Positions 30,648 to 39,458 of a DNA stretch of 44,024 nucleotides are shown piece by piece. The notes below the pieces were generated by a model. That model was not told the origin of the DNA. It worked only from the letters and a program-made list of their open reading frames with translations, and made no database searches. The DNA is from Cytophagales bacterium (lineage in GTDB: Bacteria; Bacteroidota; Bacteroidia; Cytophagales; Spirosomataceae), in the NCBI GenBank assembly GCA_013298025.1, contig JAAFJE010000031.1, positions 1-44,024 on the forward strand, written 5' to 3'. Both the position numbers and the translations under genes were made by a program. Every line of letters begins with the position of its first letter. Positions within the stretch are counted from its first letter, which is position 1.

Positions 30648-32081
30648 TTAATGTCCTTTACCTGAGCTTTTTACTACTTCTTGGTCAAAGTCGATGTTTT
30701 GTTTTCTCAATACTCTTTGTACCTGAATACCGAAGAAGAACAAATAAGCAAAACAAACTACCGCCAACAAATACGATTCTTGAATCCCTATTTTATCAGC
30801 AATCAAGCCTTGTACCACTGGAATCACCGCACCACCCAAAATCATCATAATCAAAAATGCAGCACCTTGGTTGGTATATTTACCCAAACCTGCCGTGCCG
30901 AGCGAGAAGATAGATGGCCACAATACCGAGCAGAACAAGCCTCCGCTAATAAGCAAAAACAAAGCAATTGGTCCTTCAAAAAGTACCCCCAACAACGACG
31001 TAACAGCCCCACAAGCAGTATAAATGAGTAGGGTTCTTACGGGTTTTTCTTGGGTAGCAAAAAATGCTCCAATCATGATAACTACGCAGAAAGCATAAGG
31101 AAGCAAATCTTGTACTTCGTTACCGCCAAGGGCATTTACGCCCAACACAATGGCAAAAGCCACAAAAGGAATCACGACAAACAAAAGCTTTTTGGTACTT
31201 TCGCTCAAACTAAAATTACTGATTGATGCCGTCCAACGACCAATCATCATACTACCCCAAAATAAGGATACGTATTTAGAAATTTGAGAAGATTCTAAGT
31301 TTTGGGTTTCTTTCAAATATTCGCCCAAGTTACTACCAATGGTTACTTCAACTCCTACATACACAAAAATGGCGGTCATGCCAAGTACCAATTGTGGGTA
31401 TTTCAAGGCACCCGTTCCGATTTCTACTTCTTCGTCGTTGGTGATGCGAGGCAATTTAGAGAGCTTGAAAAATACAGCAAACAAGGCAAATACAACGCCC
31501 AAAATAAGATAAGGAGCTTTTACCGAGTCGATAGAAGCGTTTTTGGCGGCATCGGCCGAAATCGAACCGAAGATGGCATAACTAATCAAAGCTGGGCCAA
31601 TGGTACCTCCAAGGTTATTTACTGCCCCTCCCAAGTTGATGCGTTGTGCCCCCGTGGCAGGGTCGCCCAAGGCAATCATAAATGGTTGTGTGGCAGTTTG
31701 CTGCAACGAAAAGCCTAAGCCTACAATAAATAAGGCAGAAAGCAAAATGGGAAACGACTTGAGTTCGGCGGCTGGGTAAAATAAAATTGTACCGACTGCC
31801 GAAATAATTAAGCCATAAATGATACCGTTTTTGTAGCCAATTTTATTCAAAATATCTCCTTTGATAATGCCCGAAACGACAAAATATAGGATTGAACCAA
31901 CAAAATAAGCAGCATAAAAGGCAAAGTCCACAAGCTGGGCTTGCCATTGTAATAACTCAAATTTTTCTTTGAAAAGGGGAATCAAAATACCGTTCGATGC
32001 GGCTACAAAACTCCAGAAAAACCACACGGTCATCAGTGTGTAAAGTGCCGATTGATTACTTTGGGTTGAAGAATGCGACAT
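30648..32081 (-). CDS. FucP-like MFS sugar transporter
   Basis: A 477-residue carrier with about 12 transmembrane segments. The family features are the first helix MTVWFFWSFVAASNGILIPL, VDFAFYAAYFVGSILYFVVSG, GYKNGIIYGLIISAVGTILF, and QTATQPFMIALGDPATGAQR with LGGAVNNLGGTIGPAL. These match FucP/GluP-type proton-sugar symporters of the major facilitator superfamily. The sugar (fucose, glucose or galactose) cannot be decided from motifs. It is the first gene of a two-gene unit with an alpha/beta hydrolase. No sugar catabolic gene is nearby, so the link to a pathway is open. Confidence 0.9.
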   Translation of the reverse strand: MSHSSTQSNQSALYTLMTVWFFWSFVAASNGILIPLFKEKFELLQWQAQLVDFAFYAAYFVGSILYFVVSGIIKGDILNKIGYKNGIIYGLIISAVGTILFYPAAELKSFPILLSALFIVGLGFSLQQTATQPFMIALGDPATGAQRINLGGAVNNLGGTIGPALISYAIFGSISADAAKNASIDSVKAPYLILGVVFALFAVFFKLSKLPRITNDEEVEIGTGALKYPQLVLGMTAIFVYVGVEVTIGSNLGEYLKETQNLESSQISKYVSLFWGSMMIGRWTASISNFSLSESTKKLLFVVIPFVAFAIVLGVNALGGNEVQDLLPYAFCVVIMIGAFFATQEKPVRTLLIYTACGAVTSLLGVLFEGPIALFLLISGGLFCSVLWPSIFSLGTAGLGKYTNQGAAFLIMMILGGAVIPVVQGLIADKIGIQESYLLAVVCFAYLFFFGIQVQRVLRKQNIDFDQEVVKSSGKGH

Positions 32082-32241
32082 AGTTGAGTAATGGGTTAAA
32101 AAAGAGAATAGACAAATTCTGCATTAAATCTACAACATATTTTGTCAAAAAATAGCTATTCTTCCCCTAAACAAGCGAAAATATTTTAAAATTTTTTAAT
32201 AATAAGTAACATATTACATAATCACGTAAAATATTACAGTT

Positions 32242-32676
32242 TTAACGAATAGCGATAGAATCATATACTACGACTTTCGACCAAAGATGTTTGTTTTCTT
32301 CGATAAATTGTTTGTGTAAGGGATGTACCAAATACTTTTCTTCGGCTTCTTTGGTGGCAAACAACAGCAACACCGAAAAGGTATAACTGGCATCGGTAAC
32401 GGATTTGTCGAAATCGTTGATAGACGAACGCCCAATGTGTGCCGCCGCAATCTCGGTGATTTGTCCGAGTTTTTGTAGGGCTTTGTACAATTGTTGATAA
32501 GCTTCTTGGTTTTGTGGCTCTTTTAACCAGAAAAAAACATGGTGCGAAAAAGCAGGAAGCTTGGCTGGTGTATGGGCGTTGGTTTCCATAAAAGTACTTG
32601 TTGTGAGGGCTGTACCTACCGCTAAACCTTGAGCGGTATTTGTGAGAAATTTTCTACGAGATGTGCTTGTTTTCAT
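32242..32676 (-). CDS. Tat-exported Dabb (stress-responsive alpha-beta barrel) domain protein
   Basis: A 144-residue protein. The N-terminus has a Tat-type signal: TSRRKFLTNTAQG followed by a short hydrophobic run (LAVGTALTT). The mature part is a Dabb domain (about residues 42-140): FSHHVFFWLKEPQNQEAYQQ, IGRSSINDFDKSVTDASYTF and HPLHKQFIEENKHLWSKVVV. Dabb proteins are small dimeric ferredoxin-like barrels with varied roles. The start at 32676 was chosen so that the Tat motif is near the N-terminus; the upstream ATG at 32739 adds 21 unrelated residues. Divergent from the FMN reductase. Confidence 0.83.
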   Translation of the reverse strand: MKTSTSRRKFLTNTAQGLAVGTALTTSTFMETNAHTPAKLPAFSHHVFFWLKEPQNQEAYQQLYKALQKLGQITEIAAAHIGRSSINDFDKSVTDASYTFSVLLLFATKEAEEKYLVHPLHKQFIEENKHLWSKVVVYDSIAIR

Positions 32677-32802
32677 AATCATGATGGTTGAAGGAAATGG
32701 ATAAAATAGTATTGTCGCACTTAAATGCAATTTAAGCAAACCAATTTACCTAATTTCAGGTTTACTTTTCAATAAACATCGCATTTTACTTTAATCCACA
32801 AC

Positions 32803-33384
32803 ATGAATATCACCATCCTTTCTACCTCGCCACGCAAAAAAAGCAATACCTTGCGTTTTGCTAAAAGTGTTCAGTCGATATTACAAACGCAGGGCTTTAC
32901 ATCGGTTTCTTTGGTCGATTTTGAGGCGTATGATGTGCCATTTTTCGGACAAGGCTTTTTGAACAAAAATGCCCTCAGTTCCTTTCAGCAAAACCTGATT
33001 TCAGCATGGGAACAAGCCGATTTGGTATTTATCGTCATGCCAGAGTACAACTGGTTTCCTGATGCCGAATTGATTAACTTACTGAACCATTTGGGCGGAA
33101 AAGATTTTGCTCATTTATTTGGAGAAAAAACCTTTGCTTTGGCAGGTGTATCGAGTGGAAGAGGAGGAAAACTACCAGCCATCGAAATTAATATCATGCT
33201 GAATAAACTGATTAATTTCTTGAATCAATATTCGGTGGTTTCGCCTCGCATTTATGAGTCGCACGAAACACCGCAAAACCTCAACGAAGCAGGCGAATTT
33301 ACGGGCAATGAAGTATATGAAAAAACCGTAAAAGCCTTTGTCGATTATTCGTTGGAAATTGCTAACCGCTGGAAAAAGGCTTAG
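32803..33384 (+). CDS. NAD(P)H-dependent FMN reductase
   Basis: A 193-residue flavodoxin-like oxidoreductase that uses NAD(P)H to reduce FMN, quinones or azo compounds. The N-terminal ILSTSPRKKSNTLRFAKSV binds the FMN phosphate (T/G-S-x-R-x-x-S-x-T/N). FIVMPEYNWFPDAELINLLN carries the family PEYN signature near residue 86. No signal peptide. The physiological electron acceptor is unknown. It shares a terminator with the convergent ettA gene. Confidence 0.88.
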   Translation: MNITILSTSPRKKSNTLRFAKSVQSILQTQGFTSVSLVDFEAYDVPFFGQGFLNKNALSSFQQNLISAWEQADLVFIVMPEYNWFPDAELINLLNHLGGKDFAHLFGEKTFALAGVSSGRGGKLPAIEINIMLNKLINFLNQYSVVSPRIYESHETPQNLNEAGEFTGNEVYEKTVKAFVDYSLEIANRWKKA

Positions 33385-33389
33385 AAAAA

Positions 33390-33424
33390 TGTATCACCAA
33401 GGCACTGATTGCCTTGGTGATACA
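33390..33424. terminator. Perfect 15-bp bidirectional terminator
   Basis: TGTATCACCAAGGCA and TGCCTTGGTGATACA (33390-33404, 33410-33424) pair perfectly around CTGAT. It lies between the convergent FMN reductase and ettA genes and probably serves both. Confidence 0.75.
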
Positions 33425-33429
33425 GCGTC

Positions 33430-35097
33430 TTATTGTAGTTTTTTATAGCGAATGCGTTTGGGCGTTGCATCTGTACCCAAGCGTTTGCGACGGTTTTCTT
33501 CGTATTCCGAAAAGTTACCTTCAAACCAATACACCTGCGAGTCGCCTTCAAAAGCCAAAATATGCGTAGCGATGCGGTCTAAGAACCAACGGTCGTGCGA
33601 AATCACTACGGCACAACCGCCAAAGTTTTCGAGGGCCTCTTCCAACGCACGCAAGGTATTTACGTCGAGGTCGTTGGTAGGCTCATCGAGCAGTAGCAAA
33701 TTCGCTCCTTCTTTGAGCATCATAGCCAAATGTACACGGTTGCGTTCGCCACCCGACAAATTACCAATTTTCTTTTCTTGGTCGGCTCCTGCAAAATTGA
33801 AGCGGCTCACATACGCACGTGCATTTACCTGTTTGTTGCCCAACATCAGTTGTTCTGTTCCACCCGAAATGGTTTCAAAAACCGACTTCTCGGCTTTTAA
33901 TTGGTGGTGTTCTTGGTCCACATACGCCATTTTTACGGTGTCACCTACTTCAAATGTACCAGCATCGGGTTTTTCTTGCCCCGTAATCAGCTTAAATAAC
34001 GTGGTTTTACCAGCACCGTTTGGCCCAATAATACCGACGATACCTGCTGGAGGCAACGAAAAGCTCAGGTTTTCAAACAACAATCTATCGCCGTAGGCTT
34101 TCGATACATTTTGGACTTCAATTACTTTATTGCCCAAACGAGGCCCTGGCGGAATAAACAATTCGAGCTTGTCTTCTTTTTGTTTGTTTTCTTCCGAAAG
34201 TAATTTTTCATAAGCTCCCAAACGAGCCTTCGATTTTGCCTGACGAGCCTTGGGTGCCATCCGAACCCACTCCAATTCTCGTTGTAAAGTCTTTTGGCGT
34301 TTCGATTCTGTTTTTTCTTCTAAGGCCAAACGATTTTGTTTTTGTTCGAGCCACGACGAATAATTTCCTTTCCAAGGAATCCCTTCGCCCCTGTCGAGTT
34401 CGAGAATCCATCCGGCTACGTTATCTAAGAAATAGCGGTCGTGGGTTACGGCAATCACCGTGCCTTTGTATTGGCGAAGGTGTTCTTCTAGCCAAAGCAC
34501 CGACTCGGCATCGAGGTGGTTGGTTGGCTCATCCAGAAGCAACACGTCGGGTTCTTGCAGCAACAAACGACAAAGGGCTACTCGTCGTTTTTCACCACCC
34601 GACAACTTGGCTACCGAAGCCTCCGAGGGCGGACAACGCAAGGCATCCATTGCTTTTTCCAAGCGTGTATCGAGTTCCCAAGCGTTGAAGTGGTCGAGTT
34701 TTTCTTGGACTTCACCTTGGCGGGCCAGCAATTTGTCAAAATCGGCATCGGGGTCGCCAAATGCTTCGTTGATTTCGTCAAATTCTTTTAGTAAAGCTAC
34801 AATTTCGGCAACGCCTTCTTCTACAATTTCTTTAACCGTTTTGTTGGGGTCGAGTTGTGGTTCTTGCTCCAACAAGCCTACCGTATAGCCTGGCGAAAAC
34901 ACCACATCGCCTGTATAACTTTTATCGATACCAGCAATAACCCGAAGCAACGACGACTTCCCAGAGCCATTTAGCCCAAGTACGCCAATCTTTGCCCCAT
35001 AAAAAAAGGAGAGATAAATATTTTTAAGGATTGTTTTTTGAGGCGGAACAGTTTTAGAAACCCGCTCCATTGAAAAAATAATGGTTTCTTGACTCAT
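33430..35097 (-). CDS. ettA: Energy-dependent translational throttle protein EttA
   Basis: A 555-residue ABC-F protein that binds the ribosomal E site and gates the first peptide bond according to ATP/ADP level. Two nucleotide-binding domains are seen: Walker A GLNGSGKSSLLR (about residue 39), signature LSGGEKRRVALCRLL, Walker B LLLDEPTNHLD; and GPNGAGKTTLFKL (about 355), LSGGERNRVHLAMML, LLLDEPTNDLD. The arm insertion lies in domain 1 (about 80-135, DPNKTVKEIVEEG...) and the linker (about 245-300) is basic. Length fits EttA. It is a single-gene unit with a strong terminator. Confidence 0.94.
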   Translation of the reverse strand: MSQETIIFSMERVSKTVPPQKTILKNIYLSFFYGAKIGVLGLNGSGKSSLLRVIAGIDKSYTGDVVFSPGYTVGLLEQEPQLDPNKTVKEIVEEGVAEIVALLKEFDEINEAFGDPDADFDKLLARQGEVQEKLDHFNAWELDTRLEKAMDALRCPPSEASVAKLSGGEKRRVALCRLLLQEPDVLLLDEPTNHLDAESVLWLEEHLRQYKGTVIAVTHDRYFLDNVAGWILELDRGEGIPWKGNYSSWLEQKQNRLALEEKTESKRQKTLQRELEWVRMAPKARQAKSKARLGAYEKLLSEENKQKEDKLELFIPPGPRLGNKVIEVQNVSKAYGDRLLFENLSFSLPPAGIVGIIGPNGAGKTTLFKLITGQEKPDAGTFEVGDTVKMAYVDQEHHQLKAEKSVFETISGGTEQLMLGNKQVNARAYVSRFNFAGADQEKKIGNLSGGERNRVHLAMMLKEGANLLLLDEPTNDLDVNTLRALEEALENFGGCAVVISHDRWFLDRIATHILAFEGDSQVYWFEGNFSEYEENRRKRLGTDATPKRIRYKKLQ

Positions 35098-35696
35098 TGT
35101 TTTTTTGTTTTATGCGACACGTCAAATTAAATTTATAAAGAATTTCAAAGCTCTTGCCCAATAAATTCATGCAACAAGCGTTTTTAGGGCGAAACATCAC
35201 TCAAGCTGAGAAAAAGACTCAATTTTATCACTTTGTCCTGACTTATTTGTTGAAAAATTAATATTTTTTTTATTTGCCCAAGATTGCTTAATACATTTGT
35301 AGTACCAAAACTGCAAGCTATACGTAAGCAAGCAAACCGCCAATGAAGTTTCTATAAGCGTTTGTGCGGCTGTACGACGGAGGCAAAAAAAGTTTTTACC
35401 CTAAAAAAAGACAGGTCTAAAATTTTTTTTACCGTTTACTGGATAATCTAAACAAAATGTTAGATTTTTTGTTGAATTTCAGTAAATTGCAGGAAAATAA
35501 TTCATTAATCAATCACAAAACAAAAGCAGGTTCAATTAAATTTGTTTCAATCTTACTAGGTTATTCTTGATATTGCTTTAGCTAGGTATAAAGTAATATC
35601 TTTATCTAAACAAAACAAGTGTCACATTAACCTAAACCATGAATCCCGTTAGAGCTATGAGCATTGCCAGACACTCTAACCACGCAACGAAAACCA
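35098..35696. other. Long intergenic region before the DUF349 gene
   Basis: 599 bases. At 35292-35299 TACATTTG fits -7 but its nearest TTG is only 15 bases upstream. At 35573-35604 a better promoter is seen (separate entry). Between them lie runs of A and T and no open frame that looks coding. A 33-codon basic reading frame begins at 35639. A small RNA from the first promoter is possible, but no known RNA family was recognised. Confidence 0.45.
35573..35604 (+). promoter_or_regulatory. Candidate promoter of the DUF349 gene
   Basis: TTG at 35573-35575, 21 bases, then TATCTTTA at 35597-35604, one base from TAnnTTTG. The DUF349 ATG is 92 bases past the -7 element. Confidence 0.4.
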
Positions 35697-36980
35697 ATGG
35701 AAAACACAGTAAAAACCGCAGCCGAGTACGGCTATTGTAAAGATGGTAAGGTCTTTTTGAAAGGATATTTAGAATACCCAGACCGCCTTATTGGTGTTGT
35801 TCGTAACACCGAAGAAGAAGCGCTCCAATACTTTGTGAATCGTTTTGCTATTGCCGAAAACAAAGTGAATTTGCTCTTTTCTCAGGTAGATGACGCACAG
35901 AATAAAGGCTCTTACCTCACCAAATTACTCCAACTACGTAAAAACTTAATCGAGTTCGATGGCTTGGGTAATTTCGTTCCTCTACTTCACAAATTAGACG
36001 AACTAGAACTACAGTTGCGTGAGCTTATTCTCAACAACCAAATCAAAAACCTTGAAATCAAAAGGGCGTTGATTGACGAAGTCAAAAAAGCTACCGATGC
36101 TACCGAAGACTGGACGAAGGCAACTGAGGCTATCATGGAAATCAAAACCAAATGGTTGAAAACCGGCCCTGTTGACAAAGCCCTACAAGATAGCATCGAA
36201 GCAGAGTTCAATGCCATTGTTGACGATTTCTTTGTGCGTCGTAGAGAATACTATGCCGAGAAAAACCGCATTATCGACGAAAAACTTGCACAATTGCAAC
36301 GAATTGTCGATTCGGCGAGAGCCTTACGCTATGAGCAAGACGTGGACGCTGGCTTTGCTAAAATCAAAGACTTGCAGCGTGAGTGGAAAACCATCGGACA
36401 AGTACCGCCGAAAAAGCAAAGTTTGCTTTGGAAGCAGTTTAAGCGTTCGAGCGATTTCTTCTTTGAGCGTTACAACAACGTGAAAGGTATCGTTTCTAGA
36501 CCAAGAGTGGACCCTCGTTTGCAACAAATGATTGACATGACCAACGAGCTAGAACGCAATTTCCCTGACCAAGTGAATATTCCGCAAACAGCCGACAAAG
36601 CGAAGGCGTACTTGGTGAAATGGAAAGAACTTTCGGCACAAGTGAAAAATGTTGATAGAAACTTGGCAGAACGCTTCCGCAATATTTGCGACAAGATTTT
36701 TGAAATGAACTACCTTTTGCGTGTAATTTCATATCGTCACCCTGCACTCAACGAAAAACCTCGTATTGAGCAGTTGAAGATTATGATTAACCAAATGGAC
36801 TACATGACGAAGAAAGAGAAAAACGAATTGGATTCGTTTATTTCTGAATCGCAATATTCAGGACAAATGGGCGACAAATTGGTTATCAATAAAATCAATA
36901 CCCAAAAACGTAAAATTTCAATGAAAGAAACGCTTTTGGTTGAATTTAAAAAAGAACTAGAAACGTTGCTTGGACAATAG
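35697..36980 (+). CDS. DUF349-domain coiled-coil protein
   Basis: A 427-residue cytoplasmic protein of charged, helical, coiled-coil character. Its repeats of the W-K-x-x-G motif define DUF349: IKTKWLKTGPVDKALQDSIE, LQREWKTIGQVPPKKQSLLW and FKRSSDFFFERYNNV. No enzyme motif is visible. DUF349 proteins have been linked to ribonuclease or RNA-binding functions in other groups, but no function is established here. The start at 35697 was chosen because the upstream ATG at 35664 adds an unrelated stretch that overlaps a leader frame. Ended by a perfect hairpin. Confidence 0.88.
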   Translation: MENTVKTAAEYGYCKDGKVFLKGYLEYPDRLIGVVRNTEEEALQYFVNRFAIAENKVNLLFSQVDDAQNKGSYLTKLLQLRKNLIEFDGLGNFVPLLHKLDELELQLRELILNNQIKNLEIKRALIDEVKKATDATEDWTKATEAIMEIKTKWLKTGPVDKALQDSIEAEFNAIVDDFFVRRREYYAEKNRIIDEKLAQLQRIVDSARALRYEQDVDAGFAKIKDLQREWKTIGQVPPKKQSLLWKQFKRSSDFFFERYNNVKGIVSRPRVDPRLQQMIDMTNELERNFPDQVNIPQTADKAKAYLVKWKELSAQVKNVDRNLAERFRNICDKIFEMNYLLRVISYRHPALNEKPRIEQLKIMINQMDYMTKKEKNELDSFISESQYSGQMGDKLVINKINTQKRKISMKETLLVEFKKELETLLGQ

Positions 36981-36999
36981 TACTTGTGGTTTCATCTTC

Positions 37000-37034
37000 A
37001 CAAAGCCGATTGAGTAAATCAATCGGCTTTGTGT
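37000..37034. terminator. Perfect 15-bp terminator hairpin after the DUF349 gene
   Basis: CACAAAGCCGATTGA and TCAATCGGCTTTGTG pair perfectly around GTAAA and are followed by TTTTT on the plus strand. It also directly abuts the stop of the convergent BatD-like gene at 37037. Confidence 0.8.
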
Positions 37035-37036
37035 TT

Positions 37037-37996
37037 TTACAGGGTATTTTCAAGTAATAACTGGCGGTGTTCTCGGTATAAACCTTCGGCAAGTTCCTGC
37101 AAAATAGCCAACGATTGTAGCGTTTTCGAGGAGTAATTGCCCCCATAAATGGTAGCGTCTATTTCTCTCAGGGCATCCGAAAGCCTTGTATCTTTCAGGT
37201 TATCTAAAATTTCTTTCGTAGTAAAAGTCGTGAAAGGTTTGTTTTCCAAACGTTCTATGTACTTTTTCCACAAAATAAGGGCTTTTTCCACATTTTCTAC
37301 CCGCCTATTACTGTCGTCGGTTGGTCGGCTCAAGCGTTGAAAAATACGCTGAAATTCATCGTAGCGTCGCCTAAACTGAAAAAGGCTAATTTGCCTCCTG
37401 ATGGGTTTGCCAAAAAGCCAAAAAATCAAGGCTCCAACAATAACCAATGCGAAAAATATAGCCGCAACAAAAGGATAATTGGCCTGCTGTCGCATCGGAT
37501 AAGGCGTAGTATCGGGCTGCAAATGCAGGGTATCGGGGCGAGCCGTCGTAGGCAGGATATTTTTAAAAAAAATGATGTCTGATGGCGACCAAATACTGGT
37601 ACAATCTTGGGGCGTTCGTATATACACGGGCAAACGAAACGACTGCACTGGCTCTACTTCAAACGAAACCAAGGTATAAACCACGCTATCGACGCTAATA
37701 TCATGCTGGGTGTTGGTCGGGAAATACGAACGATTAACCAACTCGAAAGGGGCAAAATTGTAGGAAGAATCTGGAAAGAAAATATCAGCCGAAGGGTTAT
37801 GATGATAACTCAACGAAAATTGCACAGGCGTACCAACCTGTATGCTATCTTGTAAAAATTGTCCTTTGGGCAAAAAAGTACGGGCATTTTTTTGTGCCAA
37901 ACTTGTCCAACTGCTCAATAAAGCACTGACCAAAAATGATAGACAGACAGTTTTGCGTAAAAATACAGGTATTTCTCTCCAACAGTTTCTTCTCAT
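37037..37996 (-). CDS. BatD-like exported membrane-anchored protein
   Basis: A 319-residue protein with a signal peptide (VFLRKTVCLSFLVSALLSS then WTSLAQ), a beta-rich periplasmic part (about 36-170) and one transmembrane helix (PFVAAIFFALVIVGALIFWLF, about 175-195), then a cytoplasmic helical tail (RRQISLFQFRRRYDEFQRIF). The layout and position after a DUF58 gene match the BatD-like / DUF4381-type components of Bat (aerotolerance) clusters; no clear sequence motif was identified, so this rests mainly on context. Its ATG overlaps the DUF58 stop by four bases (37993-37996), so the two are translated as a pair. Confidence 0.7.
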   Translation of the reverse strand: MRRNCWREIPVFLRKTVCLSFLVSALLSSWTSLAQKNARTFLPKGQFLQDSIQVGTPVQFSLSYHHNPSADIFFPDSSYNFAPFELVNRSYFPTNTQHDISVDSVVYTLVSFEVEPVQSFRLPVYIRTPQDCTSIWSPSDIIFFKNILPTTARPDTLHLQPDTTPYPMRQQANYPFVAAIFFALVIVGALIFWLFGKPIRRQISLFQFRRRYDEFQRIFQRLSRPTDDSNRRVENVEKALILWKKYIERLENKPFTTFTTKEILDNLKDTRLSDALREIDATIYGGNYSSKTLQSLAILQELAEGLYREHRQLLLENTL

Positions 37997-38862
37997 TTTT
38001 TTCTAACCTTAAATAACTTTATCAATTTTGGCACATAATCTTCAGACGCATCAATAGACAAATAGTTGGCTTTATGTTGTTTACAAAGCTGTTCTAGCTG
38101 TTGGGAATTGTCTTCAAAAAGGCTTTTCATTTTATTTCTAAACCAATTAGACGAAGCATTGACCCATATTGTTTTGCGACTTTCGGTATCAAAAACGGGA
38201 ATAATTCCTAGGCGTGGCAGGTTTGTTTCTCGCTGGTCGTACAAATGGATTACGACTAAATCGTGCTTACGAGCCAAGGCTTTGAGGTTTTCTTCATAAC
38301 CCACATCAATAAAATCGGAAACCAAAATAATGAGGCTGCGTCGTTTGAGAACTTCGAGTGCAAACAAAATCATTTTTTTGAGGTTTGTTCCAAGCGATTC
38401 TGGGCGAAGTTTAAACAACTCGAAAATAGTACGATAGCCATGTTTCATGGTGTTGGCTGGCTTGATATATCGTTCTTTTTGGTCGGAAAAACACAACAGT
38501 CCTACATGACTTGCCTCTTTGATAGCCGACAAAGCCAATACGCCACAAATTTCTTTGCTGGTATCGAGCTTAGAGCGGTCGGAGCGACCTACGTCTTGCG
38601 AAGCACTTACATCGAGCATAAAGAAAACCGTTTGTTCTTTTTCTTCCTTAAAAATTTTAATAAACGTACCATGCCCTTTTGCCGTGGTGTTCCAGTCGAT
38701 GAGCCTTACGTCGTCGCCATATTGGTACAAACGTAAATCGCTAAATTCAAGCCCCGAACCTTTGAATACCGAATTGAAGTTACCCCGCATTTGGGACGTA
38801 ACAGCTTTTCGGATACGAATTTCAAATTTATGTAATTTTGCAAGAAATTCTTGAGGATTCAT
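37993..38862 (-). CDS. DUF58 family protein (Bat/MoxR-linked)
   Basis: A 289-residue cytoplasmic protein. The DUF58 signature is clear: GSGLEFSDLRLYQYGDDVRL then IDWNTTAKGHGTFIKIFKEE, with a von Willebrand-like DVSASQDVG (about 95-103) and IILVSDFIDVGY later. DUF58 proteins usually accompany MoxR ATPases and VWA proteins. No moxR gene is present in the window. The start at 38862 was chosen over the ATG at 38898, whose first 12 residues do not resemble the family. It is coupled to the BatD-like gene. Confidence 0.88.
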   Translation of the reverse strand: MNPQEFLAKLHKFEIRIRKAVTSQMRGNFNSVFKGSGLEFSDLRLYQYGDDVRLIDWNTTAKGHGTFIKIFKEEKEQTVFFMLDVSASQDVGRSDRSKLDTSKEICGVLALSAIKEASHVGLLCFSDQKERYIKPANTMKHGYRTIFELFKLRPESLGTNLKKMILFALEVLKRRSLIILVSDFIDVGYEENLKALARKHDLVVIHLYDQRETNLPRLGIIPVFDTESRKTIWVNASSNWFRNKMKSLFEDNSQQLEQLCKQHKANYLSIDASEDYVPKLIKLFKVRKK

Positions 38863-38992
38863 ACGCAAGATAAGAGCGGTTGTTTGGCAAACAACCAAGA
38901 CAACTGTCTGATAAACACAACACTTTTGTTAATTATTCTTAATTCTCTGACGAGAATCAGAAGATTTCCTTTAAAACTACCTAAAATCCCTG

Positions 38993-39000
38993 TAATTTTG
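38993..39000 (+). promoter_or_regulatory. -7 element immediately before the DUF4296 gene
   Basis: TAATTTTG matches TAnnTTTG. It ends four bases before the GTG, so transcription would begin at or near the start codon. The -33 position reads TTT rather than TTG. Confidence 0.35.
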
Positions 39001-39004
39001 AAAT

Positions 39005-39385
39005 GTGAGAACAAGAATTCTGCTTTTAATCGGGCTGTTGGCTGCTTGTAGCTCGGCAGACAAGCCCAAAAATTTGATTCCCCAAGACGAGATGGTCAAG
39101 CTTTTGGGAGAAATACATATTATTGAAAATCAGGTAAATAATCTGCATTTGGGCAGTGCTGATTCGTCGTTGGTGGTGTATAAAGCCCTTGAAACAAGGC
39201 TTTTCAAACAATATAAAATAGATACCTCTGTCTATTTAGCAAGTTTTAAATACTACGTTGGTCGTCCCGAAGAATTTAAAGGTATGTACGAACAAGTAGT
39301 GAAAAACCTCGAAATACGCAGCAAGCAAAAAACACCTAAGCCTACTGCCGGACAACCCAAAAAAATTATCAGAGCCGACCGCTAA
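39005..39385 (+). CDS. DUF4296 lipoprotein
   Basis: A 126-residue lipoprotein. The signal peptide MRTRILLLIGLLAAC ends in a lipobox (LAAC, Cys15), followed by Ser-Ser-Ala-Asp, so it is lipidated and exported. The rest fits DUF4296: LIPQDEMVKLLGEIHIIE (about 24-41) and IDTSVYLASFKYYVGRPEEF. The family is Bacteroidota-specific and its function is unknown. The start codon is GTG; the overlapping ATG at 39003 is followed by a stop (TGA). A TAATTTTG lies only four bases before the GTG. It is followed by a polyprenol-phosphate sugar transferase on the same strand. Confidence 0.83.
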   Translation: MRTRILLLIGLLAACSSADKPKNLIPQDEMVKLLGEIHIIENQVNNLHLGSADSSLVVYKALETRLFKQYKIDTSVYLASFKYYVGRPEEFKGMYEQVVKNLEIRSKQKTPKPTAGQPKKIIRADR

Positions 39386-39458
39386 GGCGTGCTTCACCAC
39401 TAATCTTTATTGTATCATATCAAATCGTGCCGAGCGTAGCTTTGGTACAAGCAAACAA

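Noticed and set aside
34236-34888. Plus-strand frames opposite ettA
   Set aside because: They mirror the highly conserved ABC-F gene; none has a domain.
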